Assembly: GCA_030613055.1 (NCBI GenBank)
Contig: JAUWMR010000001.1
Span: 142,769-206,768 of the forward strand
Source: Desulfobacteraceae bacterium
GTDB taxonomy: Bacteria; Desulfobacterota; DSM-4660; Desulfatiglandales; Desulfatiglandaceae
DNA length: 64,000 nt
Direction of reading: 5' to 3'
Shown here piece after piece: positions 8,977 to 17,399 of this stretch (position 1 is its first letter; every line of letters starts with the position of its first letter). Position numbers and translations under genes: made by a program. Under the pieces are notes generated by a model. The model did no database searches, had not been told where the DNA came from, and saw only the letters and a list, made by a program, of their open reading frames with translations.

Positions 8977-10068
8977 ATGCCTACTCACAAGAAGAATCAA
9001 TTAATTGGGCTGGATATTGGTAGTCATTCTATCAAGCTGGTGGAGATAGATGACAGCAAGAAAGGCAGGATCCTGAAGAACTTCGGAATGACAGGGTTGC
9101 CACCTGAGGCCATTGTTGAAGGCTCTATTAAGGAGATGGAAATTATTTCATCCGCAATAAAGGGTCTCTTTAAAAATTTGAAGGTGAAAAATAAAAATGT
9201 GGCAACCTCAATATCCGGTTTCTCAGTGATTGTAAAAAAGATATCTTTAACAAACAAGGAGGAATCAGATCTCGAAGCTACTATTCAGGACGAAGCCGAA
9301 CAATATATTCCCTTTGATATTGATGAAGTGAACATTGATTTTGATATTTTGTCTGTTAAAGATGAAACAGGTGAGGTGGAAGCCGAAGAGAGCAAAGGTG
9401 AACCCTCAGGGCAGATGGAAGTCATGTTGGTGGCGGCAAAAAAAGACATGGTTGAAGACTATGATAGCCTGCTTCAATTAGCGGGCCTCAATTCTGTTGT
9501 CCTTGATGTAGATGCATTTGCCTTGCAAAATGCCCTCGAAATAGGCGCAGAAGAATCCGAAGGTTGCTGTGCCCTCGTGAATGTGGGCGCCGAGGAATTA
9601 GGAATAAATGTAATAAAAAACGACGTGTCTCTGTTTACCAGGGATTCTTCCTTCGGCGGATCACAGGTTACCGAAGCGATAATGTCACAGTTCAGTGTGC
9701 GCTTTAAAGAAGCAGAAAAGATAAAACTGGGAGGAACCAAAAAAGACAGGGACGAAGGCATTCTCGAAAATATCTTTGTGTCCGTGGTTTCGGAGTGGGT
9801 ACAGGAAATAAAGCGGGCCCTTGATTTTGTTGCGAGTACATATCCTGATGAAACAATAGAAAAAATTCTGGTTTGTGGGGGCTCTTGCAGGATCCCTGAT
9901 TTTCAAGAGTATTTAAAACTGGAAACAGGCATAACGGTAGCGGAGCTCAATCCCTTTACAAATCTTATAATAAATGAAAAAATTTTTGACCCCAAGTACT
10001 TAAAGTATATAGCGCCGCAAGCTGCTGTCGCAGTAGGCCTGGCCTTAAGAAGCATCGGTGACAAATGA
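8977..10068 (+). CDS. pilM: Type IV pilus assembly protein PilM
   Basis: An actin-like cytoplasmic ATPase that docks to the N-terminus of PilN and links the pilus motor to the inner-membrane alignment complex. In 363 residues: phosphate-1 loop GLDIGSHSIKLVEI at the start, the 1C/1D region FDIDEVNIDFDIL, phosphate-2 type ALVNVGAEELGINV, and the adenosine motif ILVCGGSCRIPDFQEYL. The ORF is open 40 codons upstream, overlapping the HTH gene, but homologues start just before GLDIGS, so ATG 8977 is used. Its stop overlaps the pilN start (ATGA). Confidence 0.95.
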   Translation: MPTHKKNQLIGLDIGSHSIKLVEIDDSKKGRILKNFGMTGLPPEAIVEGSIKEMEIISSAIKGLFKNLKVKNKNVATSISGFSVIVKKISLTNKEESDLEATIQDEAEQYIPFDIDEVNIDFDILSVKDETGEVEAEESKGEPSGQMEVMLVAAKKDMVEDYDSLLQLAGLNSVVLDVDAFALQNALEIGAEESEGCCALVNVGAEELGINVIKNDVSLFTRDSSFGGSQVTEAIMSQFSVRFKEAEKIKLGGTKKDRDEGILENIFVSVVSEWVQEIKRALDFVASTYPDETIEKILVCGGSCRIPDFQEYLKLETGITVAELNPFTNLIINEKIFDPKYLKYIAPQAAVAVGLALRSIGDK

Positions 10069-10664
10069 TAAAAATTAATCTCCTGCCCTTCAGGGCCGCA
10101 AGAAAACAAGAGAACATAAGAAGGCAGATCAGCGTCTATCTCCTCTCGGTGGTTTTGATTCTCTTGGTATCAGGATATTCCTGGTGGCATTACAGCAGCA
10201 AATTATCGAGGTTAAAGGCAGAAAAAGTCCAGAAAACAAAGGAACTGGCAACTTATGCAGAGACTACAAAAAAGATCAAGGCCATAAAAACTAAAATCGC
10301 TCAAATCGAGGCAAAACTTAAGGTCATCAGAGGACTTGAGGAGAAGAAGACCGGACCGGTTCTTCTGTTGGACGAGATCTCCACGGCCGTGCCCAAAGAC
10401 AGAGTATGGCTTTCTGCTCTCTCGGACAAGAATGGCATCCTGTCCCTGAGTGGTACGGCACGAGACAACGATACGGTTGCCCTTTTTATGACGAATCTTG
10501 AAAAGGCAGCACATATTAAATCAGTTGATCTTAACTCCACAGTATTGAGAGTCCTAAAAGCACAAAATCTAAATCTCACCAATTTTGTATTGACCTGTAA
10601 GACCTATGCATACAAAGAAAAGGCCAAACCAAAACCAAGGAGAGGTCGTGGAAAGAGGCGCTAA
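10065..10664 (+). CDS. pilN: Type IV pilus assembly protein PilN
   Basis: Inner-membrane protein of the PilMNOP alignment complex. The 199 residues begin MIKINLLPFR, the conserved INLLP motif that binds PilM. Then come one transmembrane helix (about 22-42), a Lys-rich coiled coil (about 45-90) and a periplasmic ferredoxin-like domain, ending in a very basic Lys/Arg tail (KPKPRRGRGKRR), which is unusual in length. The start overlaps the pilM stop by 4 bp, implying coupled translation. Confidence 0.93.
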   Translation: MIKINLLPFRAARKQENIRRQISVYLLSVVLILLVSGYSWWHYSSKLSRLKAEKVQKTKELATYAETTKKIKAIKTKIAQIEAKLKVIRGLEEKKTGPVLLLDEISTAVPKDRVWLSALSDKNGILSLSGTARDNDTVALFMTNLEKAAHIKSVDLNSTVLRVLKAQNLNLTNFVLTCKTYAYKEKAKPKPRRGRGKRR

Positions 10665-10690
10665 ATTTCCTGCTTAGAGGTATAAGAAAG

Positions 10691-11257
10691 ATGAAAGCTG
10701 CGTTAATAGAGAAAGTAGAAAAGATTAAGATGCTTTACAGGATCTTGATCTTTGCAGTAACGCTCCTGGCAATTGGGAGCTCCTTCGTCTTTCTTGTCTA
10801 TTTACCGAAAACCGAGGCAATCTCAAAGACCACCAAGGAAATAGTAAAGCTGAAACAGCAAATCAATAAGGCTAAAATAACGGTAAAAAACCTAAAAATC
10901 CTGGAACAAAAACAGGCCCGGATTGACGCCCAGTTTAAGGAGGCCCTTAAGCTCCTGCCCAACAAGAGGGAAATACCGAGCCTTTTGAGAAGCGTTACAC
11001 AATTAGGGAAGGATTCCAACCTCAAGTTTCGTCTTTTCAAGCCTATGAAAGAGAGGCCCAGGGATTTTTTCATTGAAATTCCGGTTTCCGTGCAAGTCAC
11101 TGGCACCTATCACGACGTGGCCGTATTTTTCGATAAAGTGGGCCGCATGAAACGAATTGTAAACATCATAGGGGTGTCCATGTCTCCGGTAAAACCGCTT
11201 TCCACAACACTGAATACCAGATATGAGGCCGTAACTTTCAGATTTAAAGGTGAATAA
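10691..11257 (+). CDS. pilO: Type IV pilus assembly protein PilO
   Basis: Partner of PilN in the inner membrane. In 188 residues: cytoplasmic N-terminus, a transmembrane helix (about 17-37), a coiled coil (about 40-80), the PilO hallmark LLPNKREIPSLLRSVTQLG, then a ferredoxin-like domain ending in EAVTFRFKGE. The gene follows pilN by 26 bp. An inverted-repeat element follows it and separates it from pilP. Confidence 0.93.
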   Translation: MKAALIEKVEKIKMLYRILIFAVTLLAIGSSFVFLVYLPKTEAISKTTKEIVKLKQQINKAKITVKNLKILEQKQARIDAQFKEALKLLPNKREIPSLLRSVTQLGKDSNLKFRLFKPMKERPRDFFIEIPVSVQVTGTYHDVAVFFDKVGRMKRIVNIIGVSMSPVKPLSTTLNTRYEAVTFRFKGE

Positions 11258-11269
11258 TAGGAATGCAAG

Positions 11270-11387
11270 GTAACTACTCAATATGCAGGGTTAGTATAAA
11301 AGGCTTAGGCCCGCCTGCCGTCCGGCGGGCAGGCGTAAGGGTTTTATCCGCATAAGGCGGATTTGTCCAAAAAATATTGAGCAAATA
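11270..11387. repeat. Inverted-repeat element, copy D, between pilO and pilP
   Basis: Left end GTAACTACTCAATAT (11270-11284), right end ATATTGAGCAAATAT (complement of a degenerate copy) stopping 2 bp before the pilP ATG. Inside is a strong GC-rich palindrome, GCCCGCCTGCC/GGCGGGCAGGC, at about 11309-11337 and a smaller one at about 11346-11361. It belongs to the same family as E1 and copies A-E. Its palindrome could slow or partly stop transcription inside the pil operon. Confidence 0.7.
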
Positions 11388-11389
11388 TA

Positions 11390-12130
11390 ATGCGAGTAAA
11401 ACAGAACAATATTACCAAGTTTGTCGCGACATTTGGCGTGATTGCAGCTCTGTTCTTTCTATTGCTTGCGAGCCCGTCATCATACGCTGCCCAGGCAGTT
11501 GTGTATAAAGAAGCTCGCCCGAAACACAAGCTGAAAAAAGTCCTGAAAGATGAAGTTGTCCCAAAACAGATTCCGGCAAAGGCTCGCATAAAACCCGAGA
11601 CGATAAAACCTATTAAGGATAAAGAAATCCCCAAACAGGACCCGGCAAAGGCAGAGAAGGAAAAGAAATACTTCTATAATCCTCACGGTAAGATCGACCC
11701 CTTTGCTCCATTTATCATAAAAGACCAGGAGTCTCTCAAGGATTACAGGTTTGATGCCTCGAGTGGAACAAAATCAAAACAACTTGCACAAATGGAGAAC
11801 CTCCTTAGAAAACTGAGAGATCCCAAGACTGAGCTTCAAAGAATACATATATCAAAACTTACTTTGACCGCTGTCATTAGGGGAAAAAGCAAAAACTGGG
11901 CCATGGTTAGTGATCTGAAAGGCAGGGGATACCGTTTGGAAAAAGGCACCTATATCGGCAAGAACGGGGGTGTAGTGGACACGATAATCAGTGAAGAGAA
12001 AGACACCGCTTTTGGGAAGCAGTCCATTAGAAAAGTTACCATAAAAGAACCTTTCATAAATCGAGATCAAAAAATAGATTACCGGTTTATTGATATAGAA
12101 ATGCCTAACAGGATTTCTGCATATAAGTGA
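11390..12130 (+). CDS. pilP: Type IV pilus assembly protein PilP
   Basis: Periplasmic protein that joins the PilNO platform to the secretin. In 246 residues: N-terminal hydrophobic signal/anchor (about 14-34, ending SSYAA), a long Lys/Pro-rich linker with two similar segments around KDEVVPKQIPAKA and KDKEIPKQDPAKA, then the PilP beta-domain from YNPHGKIDPFAPF through LTLTAVIRG...WAMVSDLKGRGYRLEKGTYIGKNGG. There is no Cys at the signal end, so unlike many PilPs it is not a lipoprotein. The ATG lies directly after copy D, with no good ribosome-binding site; GAG in the element end is the nearest candidate. Confidence 0.93.
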   Translation: MRVKQNNITKFVATFGVIAALFFLLLASPSSYAAQAVVYKEARPKHKLKKVLKDEVVPKQIPAKARIKPETIKPIKDKEIPKQDPAKAEKEKKYFYNPHGKIDPFAPFIIKDQESLKDYRFDASSGTKSKQLAQMENLLRKLRDPKTELQRIHISKLTLTAVIRGKSKNWAMVSDLKGRGYRLEKGTYIGKNGGVVDTIISEEKDTAFGKQSIRKVTIKEPFINRDQKIDYRFIDIEMPNRISAYK

Positions 12131-12182
12131 CTGTAGTTGAACCACCTGACATTAAATTAAGTCATAAACGGGGGAAAAACAA

Positions 12183-13448
12183 ATGAGGGTTGAATTAAAA
12201 CTTTTTATAATGGGAATTTTAGTCCTGCTTTTTGGGATCTCCTGTGGACAGGAAATCCGACAGACGATGACTCCCGTGATTCCAGAGCCTGCCGACGGTC
12301 GGCTAAAAAGGGTGGTTATCCTTCCGTTTGCCGACTATACATCATCTTTTGCCGCTTATGGCAACTGGCGAATGAACGTTCTGGTTCACGAAGCAGTACA
12401 GGACGAGTTCTATCGCGCCGGATTTATCCCTGCGGCGGAAGAAGGTGTTTCAAAATTTCTCACAAACAAAGGGGTGCTTAAACCCACAATTGAGGTTTCC
12501 GCAGAAACAGTATCGCTTCAAAGAGAATTGGATGCTGAGTGGTCGAATCGACTTAAAACGGAATTCAGAAAGGCGATGTCTCAAAATATTGCCGCTCAGA
12601 TAAAACGTGGACATATCCAAAAGCCTAATGCCTTAGACAGCCAGACAATAAAGGAAATGGCCAATACATTTGGAGCCGACTATATTATACGGGGTCGTGT
12701 CATCGATTTTCGCATTGCCCACCAGGACACGTTTAATCCGTTTAAAACCGGTATCCTGCCTGTTGTTCTCAAGGTCGGACAGCGGACTGTTTTTGGGTTA
12801 GCAGAAACAGAGACTTATGAAACAATTGACAGGGAAGCAATAGACAGGGCCTTTGAGCGTGCTAAGGCTGACGACACTGACCTCCGTTATCCGTGGCCGA
12901 CCAGCATAGACTACAAGCGCCTTAATGCAATGGTCTGGGGAGGCGGAGGGTTGATAACAGGTGCCCTGGGCCAAAAACAGGGCCTGGTCCCTGAAGCCAC
13001 TGTCCAGCTAAGGATGCTGGTCCAGGACGCACTTACCGGAGAAATCGTATGGCTTAACAGGGCTGAAGTGAGGACCTCCCCGATGTCGGTCTGGGAAAAG
13101 GATGATCGTGACGGCCTCTTTGCAACCTCTCTTAAAAAGACTGTCAAGAGCCTTGTTGACAATTTCGTTGCAACACTCGAATCAGGGGGGATAGCTAAGA
13201 TTGACAGGCAGGGATTGACCATTGCTGCTGAAATGATCAAGGTTTCAAAGAAAGAGGCCTCAGAGGCAAGAGAAGCGGCCGCTGAAGCCAGAAAGGCGGC
13301 CGCTAAGGCAAATGAATCCGCGAAACAGTCTAAAAATGCCGTGGATCAGGCAGGGATCGCTTCTTCTGAGGCAAGGGACGCGGCCCATGATGCCCAAGCT
13401 GCGTCCGGAAAGAGTGAAAAAATATTCCTGAAAATCATCAAGAAATAA
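12183..13448 (+). CDS. Lipoprotein of unknown function in the pilus operon
   Basis: A 421-residue protein with a lipoprotein signal (lipobox FGISC, Cys21). The body (about 35-340) starts RVVILPFADYTSSF, a pattern shared with CsgG-like and other outer-membrane accessory lipoproteins, and includes ADYIIRGRVIDFRIAHQ. The last 70 residues (about 350-421) are Ala/Lys/Glu/Ser-rich with heptad spacing (EAREAAAEARKAAAKA), like the Lpp-type alanine coiled coil. It lies between pilP and the AMIN protein, 52 bp after pilP, so a role in secretin assembly or anchoring is an inference. I do not recognise the family. Pilotin function is possible but there are no TPR repeats as in PilF. Confidence 0.75.
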   Translation: MRVELKLFIMGILVLLFGISCGQEIRQTMTPVIPEPADGRLKRVVILPFADYTSSFAAYGNWRMNVLVHEAVQDEFYRAGFIPAAEEGVSKFLTNKGVLKPTIEVSAETVSLQRELDAEWSNRLKTEFRKAMSQNIAAQIKRGHIQKPNALDSQTIKEMANTFGADYIIRGRVIDFRIAHQDTFNPFKTGILPVVLKVGQRTVFGLAETETYETIDREAIDRAFERAKADDTDLRYPWPTSIDYKRLNAMVWGGGGLITGALGQKQGLVPEATVQLRMLVQDALTGEIVWLNRAEVRTSPMSVWEKDDRDGLFATSLKKTVKSLVDNFVATLESGGIAKIDRQGLTIAAEMIKVSKKEASEAREAAAEARKAAAKANESAKQSKNAVDQAGIASSEARDAAHDAQAASGKSEKIFLKIIKK

Positions 13449-13533
13449 AAACAAACAAAAGAGATCTGGCACAAACAGAATCTCTGTGTGAAAATATTTA
13501 AAGAGCGCGGCAAAAACACAAAAGGAGAAACAA

Positions 13534-14964
13534 ATGGCCAGAATATTTTTAATGGCTCTGATCCTGTGGCTGCAACTGCTCCTTCCGGCATTTGCGGGCG
13601 TGATAAGCGATATACGGGTGGGGAAAAAGGCTCAAAATGAAATTGAAATTATCATTAAGGGGGAGTACTCGTCCTATCGGGCCTTTACCCTTCAATCTCC
13701 TTTCAGGTTCATTATTGATCTGGAAGGGGCCCGGCTAAAGAAAGGCCTGCCCCGTTCCATTGATATCAAAGGGTCCATTATCTCCAGAATACGGGCTGGC
13801 CAGGGGGGAAATCGTTCCCGTATTGTTCTTGATTCTGCTGACAAGGCATTACTCTTTCATTCCAATATACAGGAAAAAGACCGCGGGTTGATTGTTAAAT
13901 GCTGGCGCCAGGCAACAGCAGAGACAATGCCGTCGCATAGCGCTGGATCCTACACCAGCTTCCCTGGTGCACGTCCGGTTGTGCCTCAAAAGGCATTAGA
14001 TGATCTATTGGGCCGTCCTGAAAAGGCCGCAACACTGCAAGGGGATGACACAAAAAAACTTGCCCGATACTCCGGCGATAAGATAACCCTGGACTTCTAT
14101 AAAACCGATATTCACAATGTTTTTCGACTATTCGCAGAGATTAGCGGGAAAAATATTATTGTAGATGAAAGAGTCAAGGGAGAGCTTACACTGGCCCTGA
14201 CAGGAGTTCCCTGGGATCTGGCCCTTGATATTATTTTAGAACAAAAAAACCTGAGAAAAACAGAAAAGCTCAACACCTATATCATTCTCCCCATGCCTGG
14301 AAAGGCCACAGGGAAAGGCGAACTGGTTGTTCACAAGGTCTCTGATGAAGTCCTTCAGCCGGCAAAATTAAGAAAGCTTAAAAAGGAGAACCGTCAAAAA
14401 GCCCAGAACCTTATTCTTGAAGGCCATAACCTTGAAACACAGGGAAATAAAGAAGAGGCCCTTAAAATCTATGAAAAGGCGTATAATTACTGGAAGAACA
14501 ACATCGATCTGATTAAAAAGACTGCCTATCTCCACTATATATCAGGTAATTTTGCGAGGAGTTATTTCTATGCAAAAGAGGCCTTAAAAATAAACCGGAA
14601 AGACTCAGAGGCGGCCCTTTATGCTGCCCTTCCAGCCGTACGGATGGGCAAAAAACATGAAGCAAAAATCTTATTCAAGGCGGCCATATCCGGAAGCCCC
14701 AAGATCCCCGAGGCATATTATAACTACGGTCTATTCCTTGAAAGACAGAAAGACTATGATAATTCCCTGTATGTCTATGAAAAATATGAAACGCTTTTCG
14801 GCCCATCCTTGCAGCTCAGTTTGGCCATAGCCAGGCTTTACGAAGCACAGGAAAGAAATAAGGATGCCTGTAATAAATATACAGAGCTTCAATTTTCAGG
14901 GTTTTCCATAGATGAAGATACAGAACGTTTGATTCAAACAAAGATCAAAACCCTTTGTGATTAG
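13534..14964 (+). CDS. AMIN/STN-domain protein with TPR repeats (PilQ N-terminal half equivalent)
   Basis: A 476-residue exported protein. Signal peptide about 1-21 (ending PAFAG); an AMIN domain (about 22-127, with DIRVGKKAQNEIEIII and RFIIDLEGARLKKG), which in PilQ binds peptidoglycan; an STN/secretin N0 domain (about 183-255, LDFYKTDIHNVFRLFAEISGKNI and VPWDLALDIILEQKNL); then four to five TPR-like repeats (about 290-470). It lacks the secretin pore domain. It ends 9 bp before the secretin gene. In ordinary PilQ the AMIN, N0 and pore domains are in one chain, so here they seem to be shared between two proteins. Confidence 0.88.
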   Translation: MARIFLMALILWLQLLLPAFAGVISDIRVGKKAQNEIEIIIKGEYSSYRAFTLQSPFRFIIDLEGARLKKGLPRSIDIKGSIISRIRAGQGGNRSRIVLDSADKALLFHSNIQEKDRGLIVKCWRQATAETMPSHSAGSYTSFPGARPVVPQKALDDLLGRPEKAATLQGDDTKKLARYSGDKITLDFYKTDIHNVFRLFAEISGKNIIVDERVKGELTLALTGVPWDLALDIILEQKNLRKTEKLNTYIILPMPGKATGKGELVVHKVSDEVLQPAKLRKLKKENRQKAQNLILEGHNLETQGNKEEALKIYEKAYNYWKNNIDLIKKTAYLHYISGNFARSYFYAKEALKINRKDSEAALYAALPAVRMGKKHEAKILFKAAISGSPKIPEAYYNYGLFLERQKDYDNSLYVYEKYETLFGPSLQLSLAIARLYEAQERNKDACNKYTELQFSGFSIDEDTERLIQTKIKTLCD

Positions 14965-14973
14965 GGGGAAAGC

Positions 14974-16539
14974 ATGAAAAACAAAAGCAATATCGTCTTA
15001 TCTTTCATATTGTTCATTGTCCTGACCGGGTGTTATTACAACACTCAACAGGTAGTTGACAAACCGCAGGATGTTCCTATGCTGGAGCCCCCTGCCCCAC
15101 CTCCGCCGGTTGATAAAAAGGCCATAACCAGGTCTTCTTCGAAAATCGAAGATGAGGCCGGTTACAAAATAAGGCCACTGGACATTAAGATAAAGGCAGG
15201 AAAGCCCTACCTTCCTGTGGGTGCGGAAATTATTTCAAAACATGGAAAAGTGTCTTTAACCCATGTTATTAAACAGATGCTGGACCTTAAAGGCCTTTCC
15301 GTGAGCTGGGCCGATGATGTGGATCAGGCAAAGCTTGTGGATTGTGATATCAAGCCGGAGGACAATTTCTGGGACGCTCTTGATAACATTCTGCGGCAGG
15401 TGGACTATTTCTATGAAACACAGGAAGATACCGTCATTGTCAAGTACAAAGAGACCAAAAAGTATCACCTGAGCATGCCCAACATCACTGAAACGTTTCA
15501 ATCCACCTTAGGTGGCAACATGCTGCCCAGTACCGGAACCGAAGGCTCCTCCGGCCTGCAGGCCTCAGCTACGCTAACGGCCAACAGCCCGGAACTTGAC
15601 TTCTGGAAGAATATCGAAGATGCCCTGAAGCAGATAGTAAGTTGTGACGGCTGTCCACCTCCTGTTATCGAAAAATCATTAGGCTTGATTACCATAAGCG
15701 CGCCCCAGAGGATCCATAAGGATGTTGACAGTTATCTTTCTTCAATAAAAAAGGAGGCATACAAACAGGTAATTATCGAGGCAAAAATCCTGGAAGTCAT
15801 ATTAACGGAGGATCATGAGACGGGGATTGACTGGAGTTCGGTCTTTTCTTCCAACGCCGGCGGCGGGTTTAATTTCCAAGTAAATAACCCGTCGAACATA
15901 TTGTATAAAGGGGGATTAAAGGTTGCCGAGTATCTAAGCAATATCACATTAGCCGCTCCACTAAACTGGAATGTCGCGCTTGATGCCTTTTCCGAATATG
16001 GAGATACCAGTATTCTTGCAAATCCCAAACTCCATCTCCTGAATGGTCATTCCGCCGTATTAAACGCCGGACAGGAGATAGTCTATCTTTCCGGATGCGC
16101 AGTTACTGAATCTGACGCAGGAAACCGCAGCTCCGAACCTGAAACGAGTTCCGTACACCTGGGTCTTGCAATTGGACTTAAGGCAAATATTATTAGCACC
16201 GAAGAGGTTATTTTATATGTGTTTCCTGCCCTTACCAGAGGGAATCTGGTAAACGTCGGCGCAGCCACGCTTTGCGGCCAGATTCAGGCCCCTCAGATAA
16301 ATGTGAGAGAAATGGCCACCCATGCCAGGGTGAGGGATGGTGAAATACTTATTATAGGAGGCCTTATTGATAAACAAGATATAATAACCCGCAATAAAAT
16401 CCCTTTATTGGGAGACATTCCCCTTATTGGGAAGCTTTTCAGGCATGAAGATATAGACAAACAAACAACGGAACTGGTAATAATGCTGAGGCCAAAGATC
16501 GTAACCGGCGGGCATCTTATAGAATCAAAGACACAGTGA
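14974..16539 (+). CDS. mshL: Type IV pilus secretin, MshL type
   Basis: Forms the outer-membrane pore through which the pilus leaves. In 521 residues: lipoprotein signal with lipobox LTGC (Cys20), a Pro-rich linker, an STN/N0 domain (about 80-150), an N1-like region, and the C-terminal secretin domain (about 255-515) with VIIEAKILEVILTEDHETGIDW, LANPKLHLLNGHSAVLNAGQE and the signature VRDGEILIIGGLIDKQ...NKIPLLGDIPLIGKLF. The lipid anchor and the absence of AMIN domains match MshL rather than PilQ. A GGGGGAAAGC ribosome site precedes the ATG. It closes the operon. Confidence 0.92.
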   Translation: MKNKSNIVLSFILFIVLTGCYYNTQQVVDKPQDVPMLEPPAPPPPVDKKAITRSSSKIEDEAGYKIRPLDIKIKAGKPYLPVGAEIISKHGKVSLTHVIKQMLDLKGLSVSWADDVDQAKLVDCDIKPEDNFWDALDNILRQVDYFYETQEDTVIVKYKETKKYHLSMPNITETFQSTLGGNMLPSTGTEGSSGLQASATLTANSPELDFWKNIEDALKQIVSCDGCPPPVIEKSLGLITISAPQRIHKDVDSYLSSIKKEAYKQVIIEAKILEVILTEDHETGIDWSSVFSSNAGGGFNFQVNNPSNILYKGGLKVAEYLSNITLAAPLNWNVALDAFSEYGDTSILANPKLHLLNGHSAVLNAGQEIVYLSGCAVTESDAGNRSSEPETSSVHLGLAIGLKANIISTEEVILYVFPALTRGNLVNVGAATLCGQIQAPQINVREMATHARVRDGEILIIGGLIDKQDIITRNKIPLLGDIPLIGKLFRHEDIDKQTTELVIMLRPKIVTGGHLIESKTQ

Positions 16540-16540
16540 C

Positions 16541-16606
16541 AACCGGGTAACGCCCCTCTTCGTGTCATTCGTGGTAAAAATTATACCCCGATTTATTGAG
16601 CAGATA
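16541..16606. repeat. Partial inverted-repeat element, copy F
   Basis: The end sequence GTATCTGCTCAATAAATCGGGG is present on the reverse strand (16585-16606), followed by TTTTTACCACGAATGACACG, which matches the interior of copy E (27057-27079). A clear second end is missing, so this is a one-ended remnant in the gap between the secretin and HAD genes. Confidence 0.55.
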
Positions 16607-17228
16607 CCCCTAATATGTCTCTGATCTCTAAAAGATGTTCTATCTTCCAGGGGGTTTCCAATTCTTCGTTCCTGTAAGAAACAAAATGCACCCCCGCAGC
16701 TTTGGCCGTCTCATAATCGACCTGAGAATCACCCACATATAATGACTGTGCCGGACGGATTTGAAAAAAGTCGAGTATCTTGAAAACAGCTTCGGGATGG
16801 GGTTTGGGTTTTTCAACATCTAATGACGACACCACAATGTCAAAAAACTCAGCAAGCCCGAAAAAATCAAGAACATCCCCTATGGTGTTGCTCCTGTTGG
16901 TCGCAATGGCCAGGCCAAATCGAGATGCAAGCCCCCCCAACAGGACCTTAAGCCCTGGTTCAATAATCATATCATTTATAAATGGCCAATAATCCATCTC
17001 CATTCTGTACGACTGGGTCTCCTCTACGAAAGGTGTGCCTTCAAAGAGATAGCGCACGGACTCATCGGCAGTGTGCATATGGACGAAATCGACCTTATCT
17101 GCTGTCATGGGGGGAAGACGAAAGCGCTCGAGAAGGTGATTGTAGAAATTGATATTGGCCTGCCTGGAATCAAACATGACACCATCGCAGTCAAAAATGA
17201 CGGCCGATATTTTTTTTAGCGTATTCAT
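16593..17228 (-). CDS. HAD-superfamily phosphatase (phosphoglycolate phosphatase-like)
   Basis: A 211-residue HAD hydrolase of the beta-phosphoglucomutase/Gph branch. Motif I FDCDGVMFDS (nucleophile Asp13, acid Asp15), helical cap (about 20-85), motif II ATNRSNT, motif III Lys in EKPKPHPE and motif IV GDSQVDYETAKAAG. The natural substrate is not evident; phosphoglycolate or a sugar phosphate is likely. The last codons and the stop lie inside a partial copy of the dispersed repeat (ATTTATTGAGCAGATAC at about 16590), so the C-terminus VSAQ is encoded by repeat DNA. It converges with the secretin gene. Confidence 0.85.
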   Translation of the reverse strand: MNTLKKISAVIFDCDGVMFDSRQANINFYNHLLERFRLPPMTADKVDFVHMHTADESVRYLFEGTPFVEETQSYRMEMDYWPFINDMIIEPGLKVLLGGLASRFGLAIATNRSNTIGDVLDFFGLAEFFDIVVSSLDVEKPKPHPEAVFKILDFFQIRPAQSLYVGDSQVDYETAKAAGVHFVSYRNEELETPWKIEHLLEIRDILGVSAQ

Positions 17229-17236
17229 AATGCTTC

Positions 17237-17340
17237 GTATTATCTCAATAAGTTGGGGCAGGACAAATTCCTGTTTATCCTTGCCTGCCCCGCGGAACGC
17301 GGGGTTATCCTGTCAAAAAAAGAGATGGCTGAATAATAAC
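17237..17340. repeat. Short inverted-repeat element, copy C
   Basis: A 104-bp element with degenerate ends (GTATTATCTCAATAAG at 17237, CTGAATAATAAC ending 17340) and an interior made of CCTGTTTATCC plus the CCCCGCGGAACGCGGGG hairpin and TTATCCTGTC. It looks like copies A and B with the middle deleted. It lies between the HAD and nadB start sites. Confidence 0.6.
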
Positions 17341-17399
17341 CAGTAAAGTATAATTCTAAGTGCTCAGTGTCAATATTTTGAATTCAAGATGGAGTAAAA

